Notes: a model not told the origin generated them from the sequence alone. A stretch of DNA of 64,000 bases from Bacteroidota bacterium (GCA_963169325.1 CAUJEY010000162.1:1-64000), one strand, 5' to 3'. Shown: positions 25,446-35,845, counted from the first letter of the stretch. A program made the numbers and translations.

Positions 25446-26362
25446 TATTCTCTAAATTTATCAACTCGTTTTCTGATTTCTTCAGAAGAAATTCTGTGCT
25501 TACTGTCCTGATATTTAAAGTTAACATTCCCTTTGTCCCAAGAGATAACATCCTGAAAAGGATTAACAAGGAAGTACTTCCCCTTTCCATGAGTAGTTAC
25601 AGTATAAGCACCTTTAAATTCTAAAAAATTATCAACTGCACTTGGTTTTAAGGCAATATTGAGACCACGACAATCAGTAGCAACGCTTGGAAATATTATG
25701 CCAGCTACTCCGGATACATAAAATACTAATTCTGAAACAGCAGCTGAAATTTTATAATTAAACTCATCACCCCTCTGAATCATTTTTGCAAATTCTTCGC
25801 TATAGAATTTTGTCAAATTCAGATTAAACGTTTTATCGGGATAGACAACTAATTCTTTAAGTCGGTCTCGATAAGACCGGCTTACATAACTATTTTCTAA
25901 TATGGCTTTCTGAGCAAAAATAATTTCGGCACATACAAAATCTCTGTTTGTGATCCACCTACCAACCGTAAACGTATCTCCTTCATAACTTTCATTTTCA
26001 ATATTGGTATAAAAGGCTCTTGCCTCGCTTAATGCAGTAGCTCTTGGTTGCGGAATTTCAAAAGATTCGATCGAGCCATAAAAACATGGAGTAAATGGTT
26101 TATTACATCGACCAAAATTTATTAGACATTGCTTGATTGTATCTGGATCACGGATATAGGAAATATCAGCTTCCTTTGTAAAAAAAGGCTTGCCAGGTTC
26201 ATTATAACGCACTCGTTCGATTATTGCCCCTTTATGGATGATTGCAGTTGAAAAAGGGAATAGGCGGATTTGATTACTCATCAAATCCGTTATGTCATCA
26301 AAAGAAACATTTACTAAATCTTTTTGCCATTCCAACAGAGTACTTAAGGCTTTTTCTTTCAT
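25445..26362 (-). CDS. Accessory protein of type I RM operon, possibly RES-like
   Basis: The 305-residue protein lies between the NTPase and the original hsdR start. Recognisable pieces are RVRYNEPGKPFF, GRCNKPFTPCFYGSIESFEI and ATALSEARAFY, then GRWITNRDFVCAEIIFAQ. The ordering of an early arginine, an A-x-x-E-x segment and a C-terminal A-x-x-E-x region faintly recalls RES-domain (NAD-consuming) proteins, but the canonical motif is not clear. It is AT-rich relative to hsdM/R. It may be an extra toxin or regulator carried by the RM operon. Confidence 0.5.
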   Translation of the reverse strand: MKEKALSTLLEWQKDLVNVSFDDITDLMSNQIRLFPFSTAIIHKGAIIERVRYNEPGKPFFTKEADISYIRDPDTIKQCLINFGRCNKPFTPCFYGSIESFEIPQPRATALSEARAFYTNIENESYEGDTFTVGRWITNRDFVCAEIIFAQKAILENSYVSRSYRDRLKELVVYPDKTFNLNLTKFYSEEFAKMIQRGDEFNYKISAAVSELVFYVSGVAGIIFPSVATDCRGLNIALKPSAVDNFLEFKGAYTVTTHGKGKYFLVNPFQDVISWDKGNVNFKYQDSKHRISSEEIRKRVDKFRE

Positions 26363-26451
26363 GGTGCCAGGTTTTTAAATTTTGGTGTAGACTTGAAGTT
26401 TGAATTATTGACTTGCCTTTCCAACATTCAAAACATTGTCTTTTACCGACC

Positions 26452-26928
26452 TCACTCATTACCGAGATGACCATTGAAATTCAAATAGGATTCCAACATA
26501 TTAAATAGTACCTCAGCACATCCCTGATTTGATGCATCAAATTTTGATGGATCGGGCTCCCATTCCTTTCGAATAAACTCCTTCTCATATCCAGATACTT
26601 CATTGATTGCCGCTACTGTTCCCGGCGTTTTCTTGTCGTAGGACCGGCACGTACAAAGTATAATGACGCAATGATGATTTTGAATAAGCGAATTCAATTG
26701 CTGTTTTACAATCTTGTACAAATCACCGGCACTCACTACGCCGATAAGTATTCCATCCTTTTCGAAAATCTGCCAAAAATCACCTCGCCTTGAATGACGC
26801 GCCAACCGTTCCAGTAGGTTACCTTCCAGTATAATGTACCCAAAATTCTGCATGAATTGACCCAGCAAGTAGAAAGTCGCTGTTTTACCGGAGTTAGCTT
26901 TGCCTTGTAAGGCGAAAATCTTTTTCAT
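26452..26928 (-). CDS. Small P-loop NTPase
   Basis: The 158 residues begin MKKIFALQGKANSGKTATFY with an N-terminal Walker A (GKANSGKT, residues 9-16). A possible Walker B-like strand is CVIILCTCRSYD (about 88-99), where the expected aspartate is not in place. The C-terminus is helical (CAEVLFNMLESYLNF). It lies 12 bases after the hsdS stop in the same operon. Small NTPases of this sort are sometimes found in RM loci, and a regulatory or kinase-like role is possible. Function unknown. Confidence 0.6.
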   Translation of the reverse strand: MKKIFALQGKANSGKTATFYLLGQFMQNFGYIILEGNLLERLARHSRRGDFWQIFEKDGILIGVVSAGDLYKIVKQQLNSLIQNHHCVIILCTCRSYDKKTPGTVAAINEVSGYEKEFIRKEWEPDPSKFDASNQGCAEVLFNMLESYLNFNGHLGNE

Positions 26929-26940
26929 TGGAAATGGCTT

Positions 26941-28107
26941 TTAGATGTTCATCTCCCCCCGCATCAATCGCGGCAACAACGCATCGCGCAGGGCAGTGAG
27001 GGTATGGGATTGGAGAGTGTTTTGATGAATAGTTTCAAAGATTGGTTGAGCAAATTTATGAAACCGTGCCATGTCCGCAGAATTGGGCTTTGCAATTTCA
27101 AATGAAGGCAAGACCTCTGTTTGAACCCTTTGTCGCCCGGAACTACCAACCATGCTATTAATCGCAAACTGCCTGAAATTTTCTTCGCGAGCAATTAAAT
27201 AAACGAAATACGGGCTAACTTCCTCTTTTGCTCGCATCACGATAAATTCTGTTGATCCAAAGGCTTTTTCACTGGGCTTCAAAAAATTGACATAAGCTGT
27301 TTTCCCATTTTCCAAACAAGGCGTAATCCGCGCTAAAAGCGTATCATTTGATTGAAACTTAGAGCCACTGGTAAATGGCTTATGAACAAAGCCGGATATG
27401 CACATGCCATTCTGTGGCAAGTCTTTCATTTCGACATAAACAACCTCTTCACCTTGTGCAATGGAAACGCGTGGATTGAATTCTACAACCTCACCCAATT
27501 CAGTCAATTCACTACTAGCATATTTCCCAAACCACTCCCCCCACACCGCCTGCGCTATCCCTTCCAGCGTCTCGTTCATTCGGCGGTTCAGTTCGATTTT
27601 GTCGTCCAAGGCAGTAAGGATGGCGGCGATGCGGCGTTGGGAGGGGAGAGGTGGGAGGGAGAATTTCAATGATTCAATCAGCGGAATCCGCAAATTGCTT
27701 ACTGTTGAACCAGTCCCTTCGCTTGCTAAGATTTGATTTTGAACAAAAGGAGCCTGAAAAGAAAAAAGAAGATAATGGGGGTCAACTTTCTCTTTATCTA
27801 GCTTAATCAAAACTACTCTTTGCCCCAGGCAACATTTTATGTTTTCGGGAATCATGCAAACTTCACCCATAGGTGCCTCTCTTGTCAAAACTAAGTCGCC
27901 AAATTTCGGAGTTGCTCTTCGGATTCTTTCTTGAAATGTATTCTCGTCCGTAAAACTACTTTTATCAAAGTTTAACCGCCCATTTCGAACATTCCAACTT
28001 CGTATAACAAAAACTCCATTTTCTGTCCAATTCGGTGTTGAATGTGGACAGTCAAAAACTTTTGCAATTTGATTTAGTTCAATGGTTTTTACGCTTTCAG
28101 AGCTCAT
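26941..28107 (-). CDS. hsdS: Type I restriction-modification specificity subunit S
   Basis: The 388 residues show two target-recognition domains, each followed by a conserved helical spacer. The first spacer region carries [20 protein letters not shown], then [19 protein letters not shown]; the second ends [17 protein letters not shown]. The two TRDs choose the two half-sites of a bipartite DNA target. The gene overlaps hsdM by 11 bases. TRD sequence is AT-rich compared with the spacers, as expected for exchanged recognition domains. Confidence 0.93.
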   Translation of the reverse strand: MSSESVKTIELNQIAKVFDCPHSTPNWTENGVFVIRSWNVRNGRLNFDKSSFTDENTFQERIRRATPKFGDLVLTREAPMGEVCMIPENIKCCLGQRVVLIKLDKEKVDPHYLLFSFQAPFVQNQILASEGTGSTVSNLRIPLIESLKFSLPPLPSQRRIAAILTALDDKIELNRRMNETLEGIAQAVWGEWFGKYASSELTELGEVVEFNPRVSIAQGEEVVYVEMKDLPQNGMCISGFVHKPFTSGSKFQSNDTLLARITPCLENGKTAYVNFLKPSEKAFGSTEFIVMRAKEEVSPYFVYLIAREENFRQFAINSMVGSSGRQRVQTEVLPSFEIAKPNSADMARFHKFAQPIFETIHQNTLQSHTLTALRDALLPRLMRGEMNI

Positions 28108-29611
28108 ACCCCACCTCCTTCAATTTTTCCCGGATCAACATTTCCAGCCGAGCACTTTCCGCAAATTGCTCTGCCAAACGTCCAGTCAGCACGTTCATTT
28201 TTTCCTCAAAGGGCACACCGTCGTCTTCTACGTCTTCAGCCCCCACAAAACGGCCCGGCGTGAGCACGTAGTTGTTTGCGCGTACCTCATCGAGCGTGGC
28301 GGCATAACAAAAGCCTTTTACCGCCTCGAAGGCGTCGCCGGGGTTGCGCCATTGGTGGTAGGTGGCAGCTATTTTTTCAATGTCTGCCGTAGCCAGTTCC
28401 CGGTGCCGTCGGCTGAGCATTTGTCCCATTTTTCGGGCATCTATAAAAAGGATTTCGTTTCGCCGGTCCCGGAATTTATGATTGCTCCGGTCGCGAGCCA
28501 GAAACCACAGACAGGCGGGAATCATCGTGTTGTAAAACAGTTGGGAAGGCAGGGCCACCATACAATCCACCACTCTGGCTTCGATCAGGTTGCGGCGGAT
28601 GTCGCCTTCTCCGCCGCTGTTGGAGGTCATCGAGCCGTTGGCCAGCACGATGCCGGCGGTTCCTGTGGGCGCCAGGCGCCAGATAAAATGTTGCAGCCAG
28701 GCATAGTTGGCATTTCCAGTGGGCGGTGCGCCGTATTGCCAGCGGTCGTCGTTGCGCAGGTGTTCGCCGCCCCAATCGCTGATATTGAACGGCGGATTGG
28801 CTAAGATGTAATCGGCTTTCAGCGTGGGGTGTTTGTCCTGGTGGAAGGTGTCGCCCAACTGAATATTGGCTTCGATGCCCCGGATGGCCAGGTTCATTTT
28901 GCACAGGCGCAAGGTAGTGGGGTTGCTCTCCTGTCCGTACACGCTGATGTCGTCGAGCCGGCCCCCGTGCGCCTCAATGAATTTTTCCGACTGCACGAAC
29001 ATGCCGCCCGAGCCGCAGCAACCGTCGTAGATGCGGCCTTTGTAAGGCTCCAACATTTCCACCAGGAGGCGTACAATACTTTCCGGGGTGTAGAATTGTC
29101 CGCCTTTTTTACCTTCCGCATCGGCAAACTGGCCGAGGAAATATTCGTACACCCGGCCGAGCAGGTCTTTGGCGGTATGGCCCGGCTGATTGAAACCGAT
29201 GTTGGAGATCAGGTCCACGAGTTCGCCGAGGCGGGTTTTGTCGAGGTCGGGGCGGGCATAGTCTTTGGGCAATATGCCTTTCAGGGGGGCATTGTCCCGT
29301 TCGATAGCGTCCATCGCTGCGTCGATCATTTTACCGATTTCCGGTTGTTTCGCGTTGCGCTGGATGTTGGGCCAGCGGGCATCTGCCGGCACCCAAAACA
29401 CCTTATCGCCGAGATACTCGTCGCGGTCTTCCGGATCGTACCCATCGGCGGCATGGTCGGCCAACCATTGGCGCTTGGCCTCGAACGTATCGGAAATGTA
29501 TTTCAGGAAGATGAGCCCCAACACCACGTGCTTGTATTCGGCGGCGTCCATGTTGGAGCGGAGTTTATCGGCGGCGGCCCAAAGGGTGCGTTCGAGGTCG
29601 TGTTCGGCCAT
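28097..29611 (-). CDS. hsdM: Type I restriction-modification methyltransferase subunit M
   Basis: The 504 residues match HsdM. The N-terminal HsdM_N region ([20 protein letters not shown]) precedes SAM-binding motif I ([13 protein letters not shown], about 200) and the N6-adenine catalytic motif [13 protein letters not shown] (about 270). It methylates adenine in the HsdS target and is needed for restriction. It is the first gene of the operon hsdM-hsdS-NTPase-accessory-hsdR, all on the minus strand. A TTATTTGCAC promoter-like box lies upstream (near 29650). Confidence 0.95.
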   Translation of the reverse strand: MAEHDLERTLWAAADKLRSNMDAAEYKHVVLGLIFLKYISDTFEAKRQWLADHAADGYDPEDRDEYLGDKVFWVPADARWPNIQRNAKQPEIGKMIDAAMDAIERDNAPLKGILPKDYARPDLDKTRLGELVDLISNIGFNQPGHTAKDLLGRVYEYFLGQFADAEGKKGGQFYTPESIVRLLVEMLEPYKGRIYDGCCGSGGMFVQSEKFIEAHGGRLDDISVYGQESNPTTLRLCKMNLAIRGIEANIQLGDTFHQDKHPTLKADYILANPPFNISDWGGEHLRNDDRWQYGAPPTGNANYAWLQHFIWRLAPTGTAGIVLANGSMTSNSGGEGDIRRNLIEARVVDCMVALPSQLFYNTMIPACLWFLARDRSNHKFRDRRNEILFIDARKMGQMLSRRHRELATADIEKIAATYHQWRNPGDAFEAVKGFCYAATLDEVRANNYVLTPGRFVGAEDVEDDGVPFEEKMNVLTGRLAEQFAESARLEMLIREKLKEVGYEL

Positions 29612-29709
29612 GTGGAGATGCTGGTTTTGTAAATGTCCAGGTGCAAATAACTTAATATTTAGGCAAAATTTATGCCGAGGTAGGAGAAATATTAAAGAGA
29701 ATAGAGTAA

Positions 29710-32148
29710 TTACTCCGTCCTATCCCCAACCTCAACACTACCACCTGCTTGTATATTACTACCCAAGATTACACTATCTGCACTTATGTCATAAATATTC
29801 GTAGTAGGCTGGTTCGCAGTTTCATTTTGAGATTGCTTTATGCGTTTATCTGGTTCGTTAAACAACATCGCAATAGGTACCATCTCATAGCATTTTGTAC
29901 ATTGTATTAGAGTCTTCTCTTTTTTGCGCATATCATCAATTACTCCTCGATGGTACGTAGCAGGGTTTGATCTATTGCGAAGGCAAAAAGGACAATTACA
30001 GTAGATTAGTTCAGATTCAATTTGGGCGTTTTCATTAAGTGCCTTAAATTTACTGTTAATAATATTCAACAATGTGGAAGATGATTTGCCTTTTACATGA
30101 ATATTAATACGATCTCTTCGAAGAATTTCAGAAAAGACGACGGCTTCAGCATCTTCAGTTTGGAGGATTATTGCGTTGTTCCAATATTGTTGATTTTTCA
30201 CTAGTCGTTCGCGATAGCATTGAGCGATAAATCTGTTTAATAACCCTTTAGGTTGAAAGATATAATTATATTCATATCTTATTTGAAATTGATTAATCTT
30301 CAGATTTTGCAATTCGTCTTCATCCATATCTCTTAGCAGTTGTGGGACAATAAATTCATCTTGCTCCTCATACAATTTTACGCATAGGTAAAAATGCACC
30401 ATCAAATTAAGGACGATATCTGCCTCATTACTTTTATCCAATCCGCTTAATTTTTTAAACTCTCTACGTGAGAACTGGCCATTATTTGCTCGAATAAACC
30501 CTTCCTCATCAAGAAGGACTTTATAAACCGGCTTTGTTATCCACTCTGGCTTTAAAAAAAGAAATTGATTTAATGGATATCTCTTGTAGTGAAGGATCAC
30601 GCCAATATTTTTTAACCAATTGATTATGTTTTGGAATTCATCCTCTCCCTGCAATCCTAAATCAGGATTTTGCAATGCCTCATCCTGAAAATTTTCCAAA
30701 TCAATAAAGGGATGTTCTTTGCTAATGAGTTCTAAATTTTCCTTTACCTTAAACCAGGATTCAGGAAGTTCCTCACCCACTTTTTCCAGGGACCTAAGAT
30801 GTACTCGAATTTTTTCTCGCAATCCATTTTCTCCTTCAATGCCTATATCATGTTTAGCACTTATTTCATCAAAATCCACTACATTAGGGTACAATTTTTT
30901 TATAGCCTCTTGATTTAGATATTCCCTTTCAAGGTTTTTAACATCTCCTTTTTCATCAAATGCCTTATTCAATATAATAATAATTTTTGCATTGGGGCTA
31001 TATGAATAAATAGTGTTAAGCCAATATTTTATGTTTTCATATTTATCTTCACCACCTGCTCTAACAGTCCACAATAGTAAATAAAGAGCATTATCAGTAA
31101 GAAAAAAACTATGTATATTTCTCTGAATCTCTTGCCCCCCGAAGTCCCAAACCTTGGCATTATATTTAATTGTGTTTTTTTCATCCCGAAAACGTAGTAC
31201 TTCATGTTCTCGAATTAACAGACGAATTGGTGAGCGAAAATCCATCGCTTCAATTTCAATGCCTAAGGTAGTGCTTGTTTTAGAGGGTGGTGTATCAGGA
31301 AAGCAAAGTCGTGCCCTAAGAGTAGTTTTACCTTCATTACCATTACCAACCAGTACGATTTTTGCCTCATAATTAGTAATTGTCCCTTTATAAGCTGCTT
31401 CGAGATAGGTTCGTATACTTTTTAGGCAATTACCCTTCCAAGTATAAATGGGAACCTTCTTCATGGGATTGCCTTTCAAGTAAATCGCGTGAAGAAAGCC
31501 ATGAGATTTTATATGATCGTATATTTCTTTGCCTAGTTCATTAATCTCATTGTTACACAACCAAACCCCTGTTAATTTTGGTGAATGAAAAACCTGGAGC
31601 GGGAATTCTCCCAATTGATTATCTGAAAGATTTATCCAACGTAAGGAAGAAGGAAAAGACGCAATCCTAACTTCCTTAATCAAATTACGTGCAATAATTA
31701 TTTTTTCCAGTTGCTCCAGTTTTGACAATACAGGCGGTAACTCAGATAATTTATTAATTGATAAAACAAGGGTTTTCAGTTTATCTAGCTCCGATATTTG
31801 GTCAGGGATTGAAGTAAGTTGATTGTCACTTAAATCAAGGATTTCTAATTGTTTTAGCCAGAATACCTTATCAGGTATTTCTGTTAATGCTAAACCATTT
31901 AGTTTAAGACGTTTCTTTTCTTCGAAGCGACATTTTTCAACACGGAAATATGCTATCGCCCTTTTTGTCTCTATATCTAACCTATTCTTGTAAGGATCAC
32001 CCAGGGTTGCTAATACATCTATTATAAATTTTTTGTATGCGCTGGCAACAAGCAGCCCTTCTTCCGCTTTCGGAACAAGCGACATCACCTTCCTTAGGAT
32101 TGGTTCCTTAAGATTTGCGTCTTTTAATAAGTCTGAAATGCTCCCCAT
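29710..32148 (-). CDS. Roco protein (LRR-Roc-COR GTPase)
   Basis: The 812 residues start with a helical region, then leucine-rich repeats (about 85-235; [20 protein letters not shown]), a Ras-of-complex GTPase domain and a COR domain. The GTPase P-loop reads [17 protein letters not shown] (about 258), with switch-like motif [13 protein letters not shown] and [14 protein letters not shown]-terminal zinc ribbon follows ([19 protein letters not shown]), and the tail ends in strands like the beta linkers of EAD proteins ([20 protein letters not shown]). Roco proteins are signalling switches. The gene is AT-rich and sits downstream of the RM operon. Confidence 0.85.
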   Translation of the reverse strand: MGSISDLLKDANLKEPILRKVMSLVPKAEEGLLVASAYKKFIIDVLATLGDPYKNRLDIETKRAIAYFRVEKCRFEEKKRLKLNGLALTEIPDKVFWLKQLEILDLSDNQLTSIPDQISELDKLKTLVLSINKLSELPPVLSKLEQLEKIIIARNLIKEVRIASFPSSLRWINLSDNQLGEFPLQVFHSPKLTGVWLCNNEINELGKEIYDHIKSHGFLHAIYLKGNPMKKVPIYTWKGNCLKSIRTYLEAAYKGTITNYEAKIVLVGNGNEGKTTLRARLCFPDTPPSKTSTTLGIEIEAMDFRSPIRLLIREHEVLRFRDEKNTIKYNAKVWDFGGQEIQRNIHSFFLTDNALYLLLWTVRAGGEDKYENIKYWLNTIYSYSPNAKIIIILNKAFDEKGDVKNLEREYLNQEAIKKLYPNVVDFDEISAKHDIGIEGENGLREKIRVHLRSLEKVGEELPESWFKVKENLELISKEHPFIDLENFQDEALQNPDLGLQGEDEFQNIINWLKNIGVILHYKRYPLNQFLFLKPEWITKPVYKVLLDEEGFIRANNGQFSRREFKKLSGLDKSNEADIVLNLMVHFYLCVKLYEEQDEFIVPQLLRDMDEDELQNLKINQFQIRYEYNYIFQPKGLLNRFIAQCYRERLVKNQQYWNNAIILQTEDAEAVVFSEILRRDRINIHVKGKSSSTLLNIINSKFKALNENAQIESELIYCNCPFCLRNRSNPATYHRGVIDDMRKKEKTLIQCTKCYEMVPIAMLFNEPDKRIKQSQNETANQPTTNIYDISADSVILGSNIQAGGSVEVGDRTE

Positions 32149-32477
32149 TGATTTGATTATTTGAATTTATCCTCGTATTTTTGCAGTACCTGTGAGTGGC
32201 TCGGCAAGTACCACTGGAGTAGCAGGTGTAAAAATAGGAAAACTCCGTTAGTGTTTTCGACTTGCGCTCAAGTACTAATTTTATAAAGATAGTAGTAAAA
32301 TCCTCGGGGGAGGGCAAAGATTTAAACATCTTAATCCCGCACACAAACGCAGTTTTCCGTTCGCGGGGAACTGCGTTTTTTTCACCCACCTCATACATCC
32401 CTCTGCGGTCCCTCAAACTATTCTGGCCCACTGTTAAGGGATCGTTTTGATCCGCGAATTTATAATCGGTTGGTGGA
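32149..32477. other. Intergenic region before AbiE toxin end
   Basis: No gene is supported in these 329 bases; a minus-strand frame here has no homologous features. The only structure seen is a hairpin at 32345-32378. Confidence 0.5.
32345..32378 (+). terminator. Stem-loop with T-run
   Basis: AAACGCAGTT at 32345-32354 pairs perfectly with AACTGCGTTT at 32369-32378 (10-bp stem, 14-base loop), and T residues continue on the plus strand. The T-run suits plus-strand transcription; on the minus strand, where the AbiE genes would read through, it is weaker. Confidence 0.5.
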
Positions 32478-33536
32478 TCATTCCGTGTAAATCTGCTGAT
32501 ACGCCTTAAAAACATAAAAAAACGCCCCCGGATTCGTCTTCCTCAACCGGTTGAACCGGTTATAATCCGCCGTCGGAATTTCCCAATTCGCTACGGCCTG
32601 CGCATTTTCAAATCGCTCCGGCGGCCCGGCGTGGCCTTTGCCCAACAACCTGGTCAGATACATCACTTTCGCAGCGGCGACGATGGCATCTTCGATCATA
32701 AACCGGTGAAAAATATGTGGCTTAATGTTGGTCATACCGGTTTTAAACTGCTGAAAATGCGGATTATTTTCATCTCGGCTGCAAAGGATAAGCGATGCCT
32801 GGAAAGCGTCGTCAAGCACCGCCGCCGAGTCAATGGAAATCTTCCGGAACGCGATTTCATGGGCGGCTACTTGTTCAAAAACGGTTTTAACCCGTGCCAA
32901 ATCATCCACCTGATCAAAAAGCACGTCGATGTCGTATAGTTGTTTGATGATTTCGAGGGGCCGATTTTTGGTGTAAAGAATTCCGGTAGTGGTCGGCGCG
33001 AAAGCTGTCAGCTTATCGCCCAACAAACCTGCTTTTGTGGAGAGGTTTAATAAAATCGGCTCGCCGTCAGGTTTAAGCCAATCGTGTACAAGGGGTTTTT
33101 CTTCCGTCCAGGAGGGTAATTTTTCCTGGTAGATGACATCGAGCAGGATGTAATTCTCCGGGGTGAGTCCGGGAAAGTTGCTGATGTAGAAAAGTTTGAA
33201 ATGCTCGACCGGTAAATCCTGCTGCTGCTGCACGCGGATATCTTGTTCCCAGCGGTGAAAAAATCCGCCCTGGACGATAGCATCCAGAACACCAGCTACC
33301 TGCGCGTGATTGCCGGTTGTCACAATATCCACGTCGATGGAAAAACGCTGCGGCGACGGAAGTTGGATCAGCAGGGAAGTACCGCCCTTAAATAGGAAAT
33401 TCAGGCCGTGAACCTTGAGTTGTTCAGCCAGGAACAAGGCTCGAATGGCTTTTTCGAGCAAGGCCTTGTCTACTTTTCCAAGCCGTTCACCAACGGCCTG
33501 AATCCAATCCCGTGATAAAGAGTCGGTATGGATCAT
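32478..33536 (-). CDS. AbiEii-type nucleotidyltransferase toxin
   Basis: The 352 residues match the AbiEii/AbiGii toxin family (type IV toxin-antitoxin). Motif I reads FLFKGGTSLLIQLP (about 44-57), followed by the metal-binding FSIDVDIV. A C-terminal helical domain completes it. These nucleotidyltransferases transfer nucleotides to tRNA or other targets. The start overlaps the end of the cognate AbiEi-like gene by four bases. The final ten residues are AYQQIYTE-like and end at 32478. Confidence 0.88.
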   Translation of the reverse strand: MIHTDSLSRDWIQAVGERLGKVDKALLEKAIRALFLAEQLKVHGLNFLFKGGTSLLIQLPSPQRFSIDVDIVTTGNHAQVAGVLDAIVQGGFFHRWEQDIRVQQQQDLPVEHFKLFYISNFPGLTPENYILLDVIYQEKLPSWTEEKPLVHDWLKPDGEPILLNLSTKAGLLGDKLTAFAPTTTGILYTKNRPLEIIKQLYDIDVLFDQVDDLARVKTVFEQVAAHEIAFRKISIDSAAVLDDAFQASLILCSRDENNPHFQQFKTGMTNIKPHIFHRFMIEDAIVAAAKVMYLTRLLGKGHAGPPERFENAQAVANWEIPTADYNRFNRLRKTNPGAFFYVFKAYQQIYTE

Positions 33537-34297
33537 CGGTGGCTTTTAGCGGTTTGGGGTAAGCGGTACTCCACCGGGATCAGATCAAACACGACCTCGT
33601 CTTTACGCCTTCTGCGCGCATACCGGAGCATTTTGGTCTGGTTGATCGGAATTTCCCGAAAGGCATTGGCATAAATTCGGTCGAGCTCGCCTTGCTGCGC
33701 CCGGAACAAATTGGGTTCAGCGACGATGTCCACCAGTATTTTTTCCGGCGCCGCGGCTGTAATTTCTCCGACAGCGATGGTTGGCGCCTCGGAGAGCAAA
33801 GGCTTGACGATAACCGCTTCGTTGAGCGGCAGGATGTACAAGTCCACCACCTTCCGGTCCGGGTCGAGAAAAACTTTATCAGTAATCCCGGTTAGGATAT
33901 TGAAAACGTATTCAAGCACTTCTTTTTCTACTTCCACGATGGTCCAGTTGGAAGGCGACTGCAATTCCATCCAGCCACTTATCCACCGGGTTTCCCAAAT
34001 GCAGGTCTTAACTAATGGCAATTCATGGGAAAGTTCGGCGGCAATACGCCGGGCGATGTCGCCAAACACCGGTTGAATTGTTTTCGTTTTCCCCAAGCGG
34101 TACATCCCGCGCCCAGGGCTTTCTAAAACTCCCCGGTTTTTAAGGTCATGGATCCGCCAAATGAGTGTTTCTTCGGCTACGTCGGGGTAAAAATCCTCTA
34201 ACCAATGCAGCAACTCGCCCTTGGAGAGGAGGGCCTTTTTGGCAAAAGCGGCTGAAATGGAGGTGGTTAGATCAATTTTTGTGGCGTGAGTTGTCAT
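33533..34297 (-). CDS. AbiEi-like antitoxin (DUF6577-type)
   Basis: The 254-residue protein has an N-terminal winged-helix domain (KGELLHWLEDFYPDVAEETL, then RIHDLKNRGVLESPGRGMYRL), followed by a larger domain with CIWETRWISGWMEL and a C-terminal basic segment (MLRYARRRRKDEV). This matches transcriptional AbiEi antitoxins, which repress their operon and neutralise AbiEii without direct binding. It precedes and overlaps the toxin. Confidence 0.82.
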   Translation of the reverse strand: MTTHATKIDLTTSISAAFAKKALLSKGELLHWLEDFYPDVAEETLIWRIHDLKNRGVLESPGRGMYRLGKTKTIQPVFGDIARRIAAELSHELPLVKTCIWETRWISGWMELQSPSNWTIVEVEKEVLEYVFNILTGITDKVFLDPDRKVVDLYILPLNEAVIVKPLLSEAPTIAVGEITAAAPEKILVDIVAEPNLFRAQQGELDRIYANAFREIPINQTKMLRYARRRRKDEVVFDLIPVEYRLPQTAKSHR

Positions 34298-34642
34298 GGG
34301 TTCAAAGATAGGGGTAATTAATTAAAATATCAAATTTTAGGCACTAATTAAAACTATTGCCAAAAATGTCATCTATCGACCGCTTTTGATCTGGTTCAAG
34401 AAAAGCATTTTTTTAAATATCCGTGATGCAGCAAAAACGGGTTAGAGGAAATCCTTTTCGGCTTCTACAATGATCGATTTGACGAGATTCATCCTGCTAC
34501 TGAATTAACGAGTTATCCGATGCAGGTCTTTATGCGGAGAGGCATTAGGTAAGAGGGTGACAAGACAATTGGTTAAGTTATCCATAGTTGGATCTGCAAG
34601 GGATGGCTACTTTGTAAAATGAAAATATCTCTACTACTGCTT
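34298..34642. other. Intergenic region, no gene seen
   Basis: This stretch upstream of the AbiE operon is AT-rich with no supported gene on either strand. It should contain the AbiE promoter and operator but no clear dyad was found by eye. The terminator at 34643-34698 borders it. Confidence 0.4.
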
Positions 34643-34698
34643 AAATAAAAACAAACTCCCAAGTAGATGCGCATCTACTTGGGAGTTTGTTTTTATTT
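34643..34698 (-). terminator. 56-bp perfect palindrome, bidirectional terminator
   Basis: The 28-base arms (34643-34670 and 34671-34698) are perfect reverse complements with no spacer; the core is AAACTCCCAAGTAGATGC and its complement. A- and T-rich ends give a U-tract in both directions, so it could terminate the minus-strand EAD gene (stop at 34711) and any plus-strand transcript. Confidence 0.75.
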
Positions 34699-34710
34699 GA
34701 AAGTAAATTG

Positions 34711-35016
34711 TTAGGAATGATATCCTTTGGGTAATGGAGATATGTTATTTAATAACTCCATTATCCGAAAGGTTAGATTATTGCCTTCTTCTGTTGCTGT
34801 TTTATAGTCTAAGAGGGCAATTTGATCCTTTTGAAGTTTTCTTACACCTCGTGCAATTACAATTGCCTCGTTAAGTGATGCTTTATCAAACACTTCGGTT
34901 ACTTCAATTAGAAGATCAGACGCATTGATTAGCTGATCCTGTTTGAGCAGGTGCTTAATTTTCTCTTCCGCGAGAATCCAGAGATGTTCAAGGCTTCGTC
35001 CCATAGATAAAGACAA
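34711..35016 (-). CDS. Orphan EAD11-like adaptor
   Basis: The 101 residues match the whole effector-associated domain pattern seen at 19464-20258 and 44985-45359: EKIKHLLKQDQLINASDLLI, LNEAIVIARGVRKLQKDQIA and a final LTFRIMELLNNI helix. No sensor, effector or ATPase is adjacent; the neighbours are an AbiE pair and the phage-like block. It could be a remnant of a larger locus, or act in trans with the other EAD proteins in the window. A terminator follows. Confidence 0.6.
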   Translation of the reverse strand: MSLSMGRSLEHLWILAEEKIKHLLKQDQLINASDLLIEVTEVFDKASLNEAIVIARGVRKLQKDQIALLDYKTATEEGNNLTFRIMELLNNISPLPKGYHS

Positions 35017-35845
35017 TTTAGAATAAGAAACTTGCTCTTGCTCAAAAACAGAGGAAACCCGCTCAGCTTATCGCAGTGTAAGTTTTTCTTATAAAAACCA
35101 TAAAAGTGATGGGAAGTGTAGCCAGCAGATGCCGTCTCTTTTGAAGGGAGCCTTTTACACCTTCATCTTTTGATTTGCAATGATTATCTCAAATGTGCCC
35201 TGTTTGTTCCAGCAAACAGCCATGACACGATCGTGCCACACGGCTAATAAACCCCAAAAAACCAAATGAAAACAATTCTTAAAATAAGAATTTCAGCCTA
35301 TCCGGATATATTTTCGGCCAAATCTTGTTACAAAGATAACAACTTTTTTGAAATTAGCAAACAATGTTGCGGCAATTTTACCTCCCTGGCCGATTTGGTA
35401 CTTGTTCATCTAGTCCAGTCACAATCTCAGTTGCAGGAAACCCCTAACTTCAGTCTTTTGAACAGGTCACTTAATTCCAGCAGCATGCTGTAGTGTATAA
35501 TCTCTATAATCTCTTAAAAGCACATCATCAACGGGAGTATATGATTAGTAGGCAGATATTTGTAATAAAACTTGCTCTTTTATAAGCAAATACTTAACTT
35601 TGTGATAATTAGAGGCCAATTAGGTGTATCTGAGTGGTTCTCACGAAGCAATTACATTTTTATCTTTTTAGATTTGCAATTCTCAATTGTGCCCTGCTTG
35701 TTCCAGCAAACAGGGCTTTTTTGTTTTAACATTTCCCATTTTCAACATGGTCCGTAAACCCTTTTATCTTTAAAAATACATAAGACAAGCATATATTCCT
35801 TTAAGTCCTAATCTCACCCCAAAAAAATATTCCCCAGCCCTTCCC
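35017..35845. other. Intergenic region with imperfect repeats and hairpin
   Basis: No convincing gene is present; a plus-strand frame at 35266 lacks any family features. About 50 bases around 35169-35219 and 35667-35711 are similar (both contain TGATTTGCAA or GATTTGCAAT, then TGTGCCCTGYTTGTTCCAGC). This region separates the minus-strand defence genes from the plus-strand element block and is a plausible junction. Confidence 0.5.
35691..35724 (+). terminator. Stem-loop terminator GCCCTG...CAGGGC
   Basis: GCCCTGCTTG at 35691 and CAAACAGGGC ending near 35716 form a stem with one C-A mismatch, followed by TTTTTTG. This matches a factor-independent terminator. The left copy of the repeat (35196-35219) lacks the closing GGGC, so only this copy would terminate. 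Confidence 0.55.

Noticed and set aside
28829-29632. 267-codon plus-strand frame
   Set aside because: Antisense to hsdM, which has clear motifs; the frame shows no domain.
32108-32515. 135-codon minus-strand frame overlapping Roco and AbiE ends
   Set aside because: Overlaps two well-supported genes and reads as basic, Ser/Arg-rich low-quality sequence with no domain.
35266-35493. 75-codon plus-strand frame in the repeat-rich gap
   Set aside because: No ribosome-binding site or family features; composition like the surrounding non-coding DNA.
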